Origin: Trogon surrucura
Lineage: Eukaryota; Chordata; Aves; Trogoniformes; Trogonidae
DNA: 64,000 bases
Assembly: GCA_020746105.1 (NCBI GenBank)
Contig: CM036633.1
Span: 14,306,501 to 14,370,500, forward strand
Reading direction: 5' to 3'
Shown: piece after piece, positions 1 to 11,900 of the stretch
Position numbering within the stretch: position 1 is the first letter of the stretch
How the letters are laid out: every line of letters begins with the position of its first letter
The notes under the pieces: model-generated
Database searches by the model: none
The model's input: the letters and a program-made list of their open reading frames with translations, nothing else
What the model was told of the DNA's origin: nothing
Program-made: the position numbers and the translations under genes

Positions 1-520
1 CCAATATCTTCGCACCTGAAAGCTCTTCTTGAGTAATTCACATGCACCTAGATGATTGGGTTATGAACAAGGAGTCAGAAATCAGTTTTATGTGCTCAGA
101 GCACTTACAGCCAATGCAGCCACCCAGGACGTGCTTTTACATTCTAAAGCTTAAACGTCAAGAGATGCTGGAGAGCTAAAAGGAGAACCAAAGATGTGGT
201 AACAGCCATGTGGGAAAGTGGATTTAAACTAAAGGGACAGACGAAAAAAAAAGACTAAGAAAAGTAACAGCACAGGCACCGAACCCAAAGCAGACATTTT
301 CTGATATTCTGATATTCAGACATATCCCTGTGACATTTTCCAATTCTCGCAGCTCAGACACATGGAACATCCTTGGAAGAAGTAGCACAGCAACTCAGAA
401 GGTATCCAGGGGTTACACTGAAGCAAACCCAGAATTCATACCCGTTTTACTTGTGATCTTTTGCTCTCGGTCTATTACAAAACAACCTGACTTTAACTCC
501 CACAGCACAGCTCAAGTTGT
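1..520. other. Intergenic, nothing recognised
   Basis: No coding exon, RNA gene or clear repeat was seen. A short stretch near 215-270 weakly resembles a decayed CR1 but is too poor to call. Confidence 0.5.
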
Positions 521-756
521 GCCCTCAAGTTGTGCCTGGGGAGGTTTAGATTGGATATTGGCAAGAATTTCTGTACTGAAAGGGGTCATCAGGCATTGGA
601 ACAGGTTGCCCAGGGCAGTGGTGAAGTCCCCTCCCCTGGAGGTATTTGAGAGTCAGGTAGATTAGGGACACAGTGTAGTCGAGGACTTGTCAGTGTTGGG
701 TTAATGGTTGAATTCAATGATCCTAAAGGTCTTTTCCAATCTAGGTGATTCTATGA
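521..756 (+). mobile_element. CR1 LINE fragment, 3' end
   Basis: Shows the conserved CR1 3' segment (CAGGTTGCCCAGGGCAGTGG, then CCTCCCCTGGAGGT) and ends with the tail GGTGATTCTATGAT. It is 5'-truncated, as most CR1 copies are. Confidence 0.85.
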
Positions 757-1145
757 TGCTCTGGGGCTGGTGGAAAGTTACCCACCTTGAACCCAACAGC
801 CATGGACTGGCCTCCCTGCTTGCAGAGGGCAAATCGCTTCTCACAGAGGGCAAATCCCACGGCAGTTGCGTGTGGAGGCTTCCCCTGGAGGTCATTCCCA
901 CCATCTTCCATCTGATGTTTCTCCTGGTTTTTTTGTCCTCTCCCACAAACCAGCAGTTGGGTGAGCAAGGCACCCTTCCTCCAGTCTCACCTCTACCTGT
1001 CACAGACGTGAGGTCGTTTTCCCAGCCACAAGACCATCATAAAACTTTCTCTTCTTGTCTTGTAGCACTGGGAGTGTTCCCCAGGCTGTGGAGCTCAGCA
1101 GAAGGCTGCCAGGGATCCGACCACTGTTGCCTTCACAGGCACTCA

Positions 1146-1206
1146 GACATGGTTGGACTCGATGTTCTTAAAGGTCTTTTCCAACCTAAACAATTCTATT
1201 CTATGA
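1146..1206 (+). mobile_element. CR1 LINE 3' tail fragment
   Basis: Only the last about 60 bases of a CR1: GGTTGGACTCGATG, AAAGGTCTTTTCCAACCT and an ATTCTATTCTATGA tail. Confidence 0.8.
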
Positions 1207-1990
1207 AAGTTGCCCAAAACGGGGCCGAGACGAACGATGCTGATGCCACAAACCCAAGGTTAAAAGTCAAATGCTTCGGACCTGAATACGGACAGAAGGT
1301 GTATTTGGTTTCTCTCATTCACTCCAGGTCTGGCTTTCAAAAAAATCAAGCGCTGCTTTTGCAGCTCCTCTCTCACCTCTTTCAACTCATGCCTCAATGG
1401 ATCTGAGTTGCTCACCCAGCAGGGAAAGCGTTTCCCCAGCAGCAGAACAGCCGAAACCTGCACTGAATTTGGGAGTGAGGTACCGAAACCGGCTGGAAAG
1501 AGCACAGAACCAGACGGCCAGAGCTCTCATCTGCAGGAGGGTCATTTCATCTCTTTATGGTTTTAAGACTATTTCAGTCTCTCAAATCACTTCACTATAT
1601 GAGCAAAAAATTCTGCTTTTACTGCCATCATTTCAGCAGTTTTTTTCTGGTAAAAGACAGCTTTTTCAGTTAGCTATGTATGTTGAAAAGCAGAGACCAT
1701 TTTCCACATTTTCATTTTTGATGTGAGACTATTTTCCAATTCAAGACAGATCTCTGCTCTTTTCTTACCAAATAAAAAAAAAAAAAAAATTTGCATTGGC
1801 AAACTAGCTGGAAGGCTCCTTGCTTTTCCAAGCCTGGACATATGGGAGAGTCATGTCTCCTCCCAGACTGCAGCCAGGAGCTATCCTAATAGAATGGGAT
1901 TTGCATTTAGGTACCCAACTTACACCTTTGCCATCCATCACCACTGGCTGTGTATGAAGATCTGCCTCAGAAAATTGCTTAACACATAGC
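1207..1990. other. Intergenic, nothing recognised
   Basis: Apparently single-copy DNA with an A-run near 1773-1788. No gene supported. Confidence 0.5.
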
Positions 1991-2717
1991 GAGGAGCAAC
2001 TCTTGAGTAAAGAGGGGACTGCCCTGCTGGAGAGCAGTGCAGGGGAAAGGGCCCTGGGGGTGCTGGTGGGCAGCAGGATGGCCATGAGCCAGCAGTGTGC
2101 CCTCGTGGGCAAGAAGGCCAAGGGCATCCTGGGGTGTGTTAGAAGGGGAGTAGCCAGTAGGTCAGAGAGGTCCTCCTGCCCCTCTGCTCTGCCCTGGGGA
2201 GGCCACATCTGGAATATTGTGTCCAGTTCTGGGCCCCTCAGCTCCAGAGGGACAGGGAACTGCTGGAGAGAGTCCAGCGCAGCCCCAGGGATGATGGAGG
2301 GAGTGGAACATCTCCCTGGTGAGGAAAGGCTGAAGGAGCTGGGGCTCTTTAGCTTGGAGAAGAGGAGGCTGAGGGGTGACCTCAGTCATGGTTATCAATA
2401 TGTCAAGGGGGAGTGTCAGGAGGACGGAGCCAGGCTCTGCTCAGGGATGGCCAGTGACAGGACAAGGGGCAATGGGTACAAGCTGGAGCACAGGAGGTTA
2501 CACAAAAATATTAGAGAAAACTTCTTCCCTGTGCGAGTGCCGGAGCCCTGGCCCAGGCTGCCCAGGGAGGGTGTGGAGTCTCCTGCTCTGGAGACTTTCA
2601 AACCCGCCTGGACACGTTCCTGTGGGACCTGCTCTGGGTGACCCTGCTCTGGCAGGGGGTTGGACTGGGTGATCTCTAGGGGTCCCTTCCAATCCCCAAC
2701 ACTCTGTGATTCTGTGA
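1991..2717 (+). mobile_element. CR1 LINE, about 730 bp of the 3' end
   Basis: Covers the C-terminal part of the CR1 reverse-transcriptase ORF (a frame reads [27 protein letters not shown]) and the full 3' UTR. It ends at ACTCTGTGATTCTGTG. This is the second longest continuous CR1 copy in the window. It is 5'-truncated. Confidence 0.92.
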
Positions 2718-5700
2718 AAGAAACTGTGAGAATATACAAAGCACAACCCAGTGTAGACATGGAAAAACCCTGCTCGTACGTTAATTCAGATGTGGCGACA
2801 GAAAACATACAGACAGCACCATTGGGGGGAGGGGGGAGTATATATAGTTTAATCCCTTCTGCACTTCAGAGGCTGAGGGCTGGGCACAGCGATGGCTTGG
2901 CAGAGCACTCGATGGGGACACGGAGAGATGGGCTGTATTAGTTCCTACGTCTGTCTCAGTCCCATCAGCTCTCCTCCCCACAGAACTCCCCTCTTCCCTT
3001 CCTCTGGTTTCTTGCCTCACTTTACGCATTCCAACCCCCAAGGCTGTGGATATACAAGACCCACTGTGAATATCGTACTCTTCTGGAAAGCATCCGATGC
3101 ATAACAGGCAAAGTGTGATGTGCTGGGCATTACAGTCCAAATCAGAGAGGTAAATTTGATATACGCAATCACAGGAGAGCTCTCAAACAGCATTTCAAGC
3201 CAGCAGGAATATTAAACCAGCGCCTCTGCACGCACAAATGCATGCCTTTATAGTTTTTTCTCTATGGCATTTGTGTATTTGGCCCATCCCTGCCTTTTGT
3301 TATTTCTATGCATTAAGTTTAACTTTATTATTTTCATTACCTACGTCTTTTCTTTCTATCTTCGAGAATCCTTCACAGCAAAACTGCTCTCTGCTGCACA
3401 GGAACGACGACGGCTCCAGCTCTGGTAGGATGGCAGGAGGTGCCAGATGCAGCGGGGAGGTCAGCCCGGACAGGAGGGTCTCGGAGCCACCACGATGCAA
3501 ACGCTCCTGGTATTTGCTTGGAGCTTTCTTCTGCTGTGTGATCCTCAGCCATTCGGGGAGAGGAGGACAGGTCTGGCAACACAGCTGGGACATCCGTCGC
3601 CTGTTCTTCATCCCGTGCTCCAGCTTGGTGCCCTCCTTACAGCTCAGAAGTTCCCCTTCATATCCACACGTGCCAAAGCATCCCGTCTCCTGACTTTGGT
3701 GAGCTCAGAAGACACTTCTCTGCCCACAGCAGCTCCATGGGGCACAGATGGGGCTCCAGCCTCCTCATCCCTCAAGCCCAAGTATGTTCTTTGTCAGGGG
3801 CAGGATTTAACGACCACCTTGCTCATCCAGAGCAAAGTGCAGAGAGAAACAACGCGCTTCAGGCACGCAGCTTAAATGAATTTGAGAAAGCTGAGCAAGG
3901 AGATCTGGAATTAAAACCAAACTGTCATGCAGACAAAAAAAATAAAATCTGACACTACACGGCCAGCTTCAAGCAGCCTCTCACTACCAGGGAAACCTCC
4001 AGCCTAAGAGGCCCAAGAGATCTTTGCACGGCTCCTTCAGAAGAGACAAACAAAAGCGAGCCCCGCAATCCGTCCTGCTGGCTGGGAGAGCAACCCGTTG
4101 TTCCAGGGCATCCGAAAGCGTGGAGACAATGCAGCGAAGAAAAACATTTCGATTTCTGATGCGCTCACACTTCCCAGAACTTTTTTCACATTCGTGATGG
4201 GGAAAAAAAGGCTATTTTGGTGCTGAACAAAAACATAGCACAAGGCCTGCAGCAGGCTGAGGACCATGAGCCGTACAGAGAGACATCTCAGTCCACAAAA
4301 CTAAGAAGACCTGGAATTATTTTTTTTTTTAACTTGCCTTTTGTACTTTGTCTTCCAAATCAATCACATTTAGCTTTTTTCCCCCCATAACAAAAGGAAT
4401 AAAACTCCCTTTTCCTTTCCTTTTTTAATCGAAATTAATAATATGGGAAGAGACCTTTAAGATGACACTAGAAGCACCAAGATGCAGACGTGTCAGGTGA
4501 CACTGGTGACGATGAAGGCACAAGAATGTTCTGCCATCAAAAATCACACGTGGAAGAAAGAAACACAAAAAACCCTGCGGGATCATCACCCAAAGCAAGG
4601 CTAGGGGAAGAAGCAAAGGTTTTAAAACTAATTTGCTGTAATGCAGAACGTAGAAGCCACTTCCTTAATTCTATGTTAGAAAATCCAAAAGCTTTTGTGA
4701 GCCCAGAGACCCACTGTGGAAGACGCAACGGACTCAGGAGGATGTTTCTGCTGGGTATTCAGCAAAAACTAAAATAAAAATTTTTGAAAATACTAATAAC
4801 ACAGATGTAATTTACAACAGAAATACACAATGGTTTGCAATATGTGGAGAGGAAAAGGGATGAACAGCAAGCTTACACGGTGAGGACTGAGCCTGGCACT
4901 ACGGTCACAAGCAGAAAGGAAGGGAGAAAGTATTTTTCTTCCTGCAAGGAAAAGCCAATCCCTCGGGTTTGTCAGGCAGTGACACGTTTCCAGGGCCAGC
5001 TTAACTTTCTCCTTCTGGCTAAAGCCGTACAGTTGCTCCCTTGGGCTTGTGACAGAGAGTACCAGCACAGCTTCAGCCATATTCTTACATACAGAATATA
5101 TGAGAACGTATAGCGTACACGTGTGTGTGATACCCATGAGATTACGTATGTTTATCTTATCTATATTCATTTCTGGTGAAACACCGACAGTAAAGCAGTC
5201 TCTTTAGGCTCTTTCTAAAAACTGAGAAATGGGCTGAATTACCTCAGAGGGCACCTCCCTGTCTTCATTGTTCACTATATAAAGAGTTGAAAAAAAAGGC
5301 TTTCTTAGCCAAGGGACTGGAGTCATGTGAGATCCCTTCAAGCCAAAGGCTTTTGCAGGTGATACAGTACATGTTAAAAATCAGTTTCTCTTTAAGATTC
5401 CACAATTTCCAGGTAGCATCTTCCTCCAAAAGCCTTTTCCTCTTCCTGTTACGAGATCATTTAAGCAACTGGTCAGAATCTGAGCAACCTTTCTTCTCCA
5501 CCAGCTCTCAGCGTATGAAGGCAGACTGAGGGAAAGGACAGACTTGTGCTCCCTTCCCTGCCCTAAGATTTTACTCTTTATCCGAAATCTTTTTAGCTAT
5601 TATCCCAAATCAGAGCCATTTGAGAAGAGTTTTCTCTGACAGGCTGACAGACACCTGGGACTAGAGGAAGCTGTGACCTCGCTTAGATGCCAGAACGTCC

Positions 5701-7302
5701 CTATACATGCAGAAAGCAGAACACGAGGTAGAGCCGTACAGGTCCAGCGTAAACCTGGCTGATCCCTACGAACACTCTGGGAATCCCAACCTTTTCACTA
5801 CGGCAAAAAATCCATTTAAAGTAGAAAAGCAAACCATTATTTTGGAAGCTGGCATGGCTTTGCAGCTTGCTGTCCATACGGGCTGAAGCCAAGCTGGCAA
5901 TTCTTGTGCAGCTGCTGCCACTTTCAATTCTTTCTCAAAGCTCGACCTCGTGCACGCTTGGATGCTCTTCTATTGGGGTGGTATTTTCGGATAAACCTCT
6001 AGGAAAAAGCGGAGGAGAGGGGCAGAACGGATAGCTGGAGAAATGTCATTGAAAAGATTAAGTTCTAACGAGCCTTAGCTATGAGCACGGCACTCCATCT
6101 TCTCTCGAGTCGGAGCGCGTTCCTGCTGTTGCTGTTTCTCTACCCCCTCCACTAGATCCCATCACACATTTTCACCTGACTTGCAGCAGAACATCTCACA
6201 CAATTTGTGACAAGCCCCACCCTGGTTTCAGCAGCAGCTTTTTCTCCTTGCTTACAGTCTCAGGTGACCAAGCTTCCCTGTCCAGTGGGCCCACACCCAA
6301 CACAAGCGACAGATTTTAGGGTATCTGGAGGACGCGACACACGATGACAGCACTAACCAGAAACCCCCAGCTCTCGGTGGCAACTTTTTATAAAATTCTT
6401 TTCCTTTTTTACACCATTTCTGGTTATAAAAATGCTATCACTTTGATTAAATCCTTGCTCTGGCCAGAAGCTTCCATGAAAAATTTCCCCCTCACTTCCT
6501 AACAGTAAATGGTGACTTCAGCAGGTGGCTGATCTCGCTGCATCTGGATGGAACCAGGGGACTGGACCGTTTTCATTTTACTGTTTCCTTCGGTGACCTG
6601 AGCAAGGTCACACCCCCAACAACACAACCGAGATAGAAGCATCTACCTGGCAAAAGGGCGCTATAAAGAGGTTACTCTTCTCACAAGGATACCAGTGAAT
6701 TTCAGGCTGACCGACAGCAAACATGACTTCTGTGTAGTTCCAGCAACAAGTCTCAAAAGATTTTCTTTCGCATGTTCTGGACTGGTGCATCTTTACCTGC
6801 AACTTCTGCGATTAGTTACATCAGGCGTAAGAGAACTCCGGGCACAGCCGGGCCATGCTGCAGCGCCGTGCTCTTCGTTAGCTCCCAGGAGTTCATGCAC
6901 AGACTCAAACTACATCTATAAAACACACCTATAAACCCCTCCTGTGAGCCAGAAGAGCTCACAGCTCATGGGTTCAAACAATTATTTAGTCATTAACGTG
7001 ATCTTTTCGATCCAAATATACTGAAACCAAACTTTGTGTTTAATGCACTAAAATACAGAAACAGCTCAAGGCCATGCTGTATTTTTCTAAAAGTTATGTT
7101 AAAGGCATCTGACCCAGGTTAAAAAAAAAAGGGCATTTACAATTTGAAAGCCTCATTCTTCAGCTATTTTTCACTGTGTCCCAGCAGCAAGCTGCTGAAA
7201 CAAAAAGGCAACTATCACTTCTCCAAAAAGTTTTACTTCGAACAGGAGAACGCCTATTTGCTAGAGAAAAAAAAAGCACACCCAAAAAACCAAGAATACA
7301 AC
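2718..7302. other. Intergenic or neighbour 3' UTR, no gene supported
   Basis: About 4.6 kb without a recognised repeat or exon; a G-rich run sits at 2826-2837 and T-runs near 4320 and 7425. Signal-peptide-like frames (for example from 3495, MQTLLVFAWSFLLL) have no supporting splice or domain evidence. By synteny this stretch could be the 3' UTR or downstream flank of RALY. Confidence 0.45.
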
Positions 7303-7308
7303 AATAAA
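7303..7308 (+). terminator. Plus-strand AATAAA facing the EIF2S2 3' end
   Basis: AATAAA on the plus strand, 24 bases from the opposed minus-strand hexamer. It could end a transcript of a plus-strand left neighbour; RALY is expected there from mammalian gene order. No coding exon of that gene is visible in 1-7300. Confidence 0.3.
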
Positions 7309-7332
7309 GTTACAAGAGGCACTGATCCTGGC

Positions 7333-7338
7333 TTTATT
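7333..7338 (-). terminator. Possible distal EIF2S2 polyadenylation signal
   Basis: A second minus-strand AATAAA, about 1.46 kb past the stop codon. It faces a plus-strand AATAAA at 7303-7308. If used, it would give a long 3' UTR form of EIF2S2. Confidence 0.4.
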
Positions 7339-8372
7339 CACTTAAAGATACATCCAACATTTGTTATAGCTCACTTGAAATTCAAAATGCTCTTAAGAAA
7401 CCAACCATAAAACCTTGATTTTTTTTTTTTGCCTTAACAGTGCTGTCCAGTTCTCAAATAGCGAGTGACTTCCCAGCAAGACTGTGTTCTGTATTAATAT
7501 ACATACAAAGGTTAAAACTCAGTAGAAACCCTTCAGTTTCCAATATTTGAAGAATTGCACTCCCAACGACTACCACGTTCTCTGGGGAGGAGGCTCTTCC
7601 GCTTACCTGCAGGGACGGGCGCCCCGCGTGCCGAGCTCCTGCACCTTACCCTGAACCCTCGTGCCATTCTGGTGATAAACGAAACGAAAACTGTTCCCCC
7701 CAACCGCCTTCGAGAGGGACTTCGCTCCCCGTTCGCATCTTTGTACTTGGCAGCTGTAACAAAATTGCTACAGCACTAGGAAAAGGCGCTGGGACAGCGC
7801 AGTTCACGCCCTCGAGGTGACCGACGCCAACTGCTAGCGAAGCACTCGTTACAATCAAGAAGCATAACGTGGTAATTTGGAACTCAAACTACTTGGCAGT
7901 ATCTTCTGTAAATACAAGATTTACGTAAGAAGGTGTGTTGCAGCCGTCACACAATGACATTACCTATCTTTTTTTTTTTTGCTGCATTTAGTTAGATTCT
8001 TTTTAAAGTGGTGAAGAGTGCAGGACTTGAGAAACACTAACATTTCTCTGTTAAACTTGCAAAATTTAGTATCATGACACTATGAAAGCTTACAGTACAG
8101 TTTAATCAAACCCATGTTAAGAATCAGCATTGATAGGGCAGCTGAATTCTCTCAAAGCTACATTCTGCCTCGTTAAGCAGGATCTACAGGTCCCGATGTC
8201 CCTTTCTGTGCAAAATGCATTCCCATATTAAATGTGGCTACAAAAGCATGAGTAGTTCTCGTGTTGGTGCATCATCCCCATGACATTTTACGACTGGTTC
8301 CTCCAGTCAACAATAGCCTAACTAATAGTTAAGCTTGTCACGTAAAAGCAAAATAACCTTGATCTTAAAAAC

Positions 8373-8378
8373 TTTATT
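8373..8378 (-). terminator. EIF2S2: Likely EIF2S2 polyadenylation signal, short 3' UTR
   Basis: AATAAA on the minus strand, about 420 bases past the stop codon. Weaker ATTAAA hexamers lie at 8504-8509 and 8706-8711. A short 3' UTR of this size is plausible for this gene; no transcript evidence was available. Confidence 0.6.
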
Positions 8379-8796
8379 CTGGGTCTTGGACACAGTTCAG
8401 CGACATGATCTGCTGAACAACCTGCCAACCATTCCCATGGGCTGCTTAAAAAGAGGAAACTGAAGGAAAAACCCAAATTGAAGACACTTACTGTTATAGT
8501 ATCTTTAATTTATCTTGTGTTTTACAGAAGTCTGAATGGATTAAAAAGCACTTCCTTTCCCAGCACATTCCTTACAGTTGGTAAAATATATTCAATGAGC
8601 AAATGTATGTGAACAGCTTGAGGATCTGCACCTCGCAAGGATTTCACAGACCAATCGAAAGCCAAATTTCTCGTAGTTTGTTTGTTTTTTTTTTTACAAT
8701 CTTGTTTTAATACAACGGTAAATCCATTCCGATTGTAAACCTGTCCAGTCATATCTCCCCAGAACACTTCGCAAAAATCCAGTGTTGATTAGCAAA

Positions 8797-8972
8797 CTAG
8801 TTAGCTTTGGCACGGAGCTGTGCTCTCTTGCCTGTGACAGCCTGGAAACCAGTTTTGATGCTGGCGACGGAGCAGCGAGAGTGGCAGGTCTCACACTGCA
8901 AAAAATATAACCTGGTGTCCTTCTGTAGGATTGTGTCTGGCGACCGACACGTATGACAGGTGACATACTCCT
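8797..8972 (-). CDS. EIF2S2: EIF2S2 coding exon 9 with stop (residues 277-334)
   Basis: Encodes [21 protein letters not shown]...[34 protein letters not shown] and a TAG stop at 8797-8799. Two CxxC pairs form the zinc ribbon. Acceptor TTTCTGCAG. Confidence 0.97.
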
Positions 8973-11900
8973 CTGCAGAAAAGGAATTAAGTTGCAGTTA
9001 AAAGATAGAGCATTATCAACAGACAAGTCACCACTTCAGCCCTTAGCTTAACACTTCAAACCCACCTCGGGAGGCTGTTCAAATGCATCTACTTTTGGCT
9101 TACTACAAAAACCACAGAGGTAGAGGCAACCTAAAAATTCTCCCCTGGTTCCAAGGTTAGTAAAGAGGAGGTTTCGTACGGTACATTATGCACTGACACC
9201 AGTGTTTCCAAAATAGTAACAACTGGTTAAGACTTCCCACTGGTGTTCCAGAGCTTCCCCCGCTGAAGAAGCATTCCCAGAAGTCAGCAACTCCTGTACA
9301 GCCCCAGCAGTCATTTTTGTTATGTGTCACCTGCAAGTGCTTTGACCAGCAGCACACATGCTGCATTTGTTAATTAACACGTGCAACAGAGTTTAAAATT
9401 AAGGTTTCCTGTTATTTTCCACAGCCTTCGTCAAATGAAATGAAAGTCAGAGGAAAACAAGCAATTCTTAAGTGTTCTTCCTGTTTTCCTCAGTGGGGTT
9501 TAGGGCCAGGACAGAGTACAAGCTCTGTGCTTATTATAACCACGGCAGAACTCCTGTACTTGCACTATTCCATGATAAAGCTGCAGCAGAGTTGTAGCTT
9601 CTTAGCACAAAACCTCCAGAGCACACACACACCCGTGGGCCATACACAGTCATCAAAAGGGGTCTGAGAGAAATCTGTAGCAGAAAAAGGGAGTTATACT
9701 TACTGATGTATCTTCTCAAGACGTTTTCTATCTGTTTTTGCTGGAATCTGCCTTTGATTACAAGTTGGTTGTTACCATCTATTGAGCCACTAATTTAAAA
9801 GAAAAAAAAAAAACTGTTTCATTTGCAGAAGACAACAAGTGTTAAAACAAGTCAAACACATGAAGCAAGATAATGATGCTTTCTTCAAGATAAGAGTAAG
9901 TCCGAATTACTTTGTGGAAAAACAAATGCAAGATTCTGAAGGCACTTGAAAACCTCCAGCTTTGCCCAACCATAACCCTCACCGCAGTCAAAGCAAACTC
10001 CAGCAGAGATCAATTCTCACAGTTAAGCTGCCTAAATGAGAACTTCAGAGAACTGAGAATTAGCACCTGCTTATCTCACAGAAGTGACCGCAACAACTCC
10101 CTAGCAAGGCATACCATGGCTAGAGGAGGATCTCATGACTCATTCTGACGTAGTAAGTTGAATGGTTTTTTCACTTTATGGTTTCTAAGTCGCTGTTTAA
10201 GTCGTCCAGAGCTGAAGAGACCCCAAAGCCCAAATCCAACGGACATTTGCTATATACATGATGCAGTTACACTCCTTGGTTCTCTGCCTACACAAAACAA
10301 CACTGCAGTCTACAACAGAGAAACGAATGCACAACCAGAAAGGACATGGCCACACCATGAGATCTGTGGCAAGAGACATAAAGTCAACACTGAGTTGATG
10401 CTAAGACAGATGGATTTAACTGCAGCATTAGAATAACTAGCTCCAGGCCCCAAAGACTTGCCATCAGGCAGTCACTCTCCCTTCTCATTAATGTCTATAA
10501 ATATGTCAAGGGGGAGTGTCAGGAGGACAGAGCCAGGCTCTTTTCAGAGACGTCGAATGACAGGACAAGGGGCAATGGGCACAAGCTGGAACATAGGAGG
10601 TTCCACAAAAATATTAGAAAAAACTTTCCCTGTGAGGGTGACAGAGCCCTAGCACAGGCTGCCCAGAGAGGGCGTGGAGTCTCCTCCTTTGGAGACATTC
10701 AAAACCCGCCTGGATGCGTTCCTGTGCGATCTACTGTAGGTGACCCTGCTCTGTCAGGGGGTTGGACTGGGTGATCTTTTGAGGTCCCTTCCAACATTCC
10801 ATCCCATCCCCAACATTCTGTGATTCTGTGATTCTCTCGCCGTCCATCACCTGCCTTGAGCCAATACCAGCCAGAGCATCTTTAAGAAAGGTCTCAAACA
10901 AGGTATCCAAACTCCCATCCAAACTGTTCCCTGGGACTTAAGAATTTGCCTCTGTACCTCCTCCTTAAGACAAGAGTCTTCCTAGCACAGTGCAGAGAAG
11001 AAACACCTGATGTTCAAGCACACGTTCACAGACCTAAATCCAAGGTCTTTTCCAGACTCAACAATTCTGTGATTCTGTAATTTTATTTTTGGACAGACGT
11101 CAACTATCTTGCCATTGCTTCCTACATGCAGAAACAGATTCGTAGCCCAGTAGCCTTACCTTGTACCCAATTCCGCCAACAAAAATGCCAGAAGATGTTT
11201 TGGCTGACGATGTAATCTAAAAATAGAGTAAGGATATGTTTAGCCCCCCCTCTTCAGAGAAATCTGATATTTATACAGGACTGGCACGCTAAAACGATCT
11301 TAAATTACTAAGTTTGAAATGGGGCAGTGCCAGAGGGTCTGCACCAAAGAGCACGGGCAGGCAATGACAGCGGACACAAGAAAGCTGAACAGTCCACACA
11401 ACAAATCCCACCATTCCCCCCACCCCCCCCCAACCAAATTCAGTTACATTAACTACTGAAAACAAGTTTTCTATTCAAGATTTTTTCCATTCTTTTCCCA
11501 TCTCCCTCTCACGCCCTGAAAAAAGTGTTACCAGCTACTGTGAAAAGCTTACTTTAGTATAGTACCCAGATCCTGAGTATGAATTCAGCAGAACTGTTTT
11601 CTGGCACGCTTACGAAACAAATCACATATGCATGCCCAGAAAAAACAGAACTACCTTCACTAGAAAGAATTAAGATGTAGAAAACACTGAAGGAAATAAC
11701 GGGAAAAAAAAATACTGAACTCTGTACCATTTACCAAGAGAATAATATTTGCAGCCAGATCAAATCAGAAAGTACTTCCCCCACCTCCTTGCCCAAGATT
11801 TGGAAATTCTCAGCACTGAACTCATAAAACCAACAGGTTTAGTTTCAGTCCATGACGTCCATGGAGTAAGCCTACCATTTTCAAAATTAAAGTATAAGAC

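Noticed and set aside
708-1406. A 232-codon plus-strand open frame
   Set aside because: It joins the end of one CR1, unique DNA and another CR1 tail, so it is not a coherent gene.
2003-2641. A 212-codon plus-strand open frame
   Set aside because: It falls entirely inside a CR1 copy and mixes RT-end and 3' UTR sequence.
3447-3875. A frame with an internal hydrophobic start (MQTLLVFAWSFLLL) that could mimic a secreted protein
   Set aside because: No splice or domain support, and overlapping frames on the other strand are equally open.
1-7302. Exons of RALY, expected here from mammalian synteny
   Set aside because: No RRM, glycine-rich or acidic C-terminal coding sequence of RALY could be found; at most its 3' UTR may be present.
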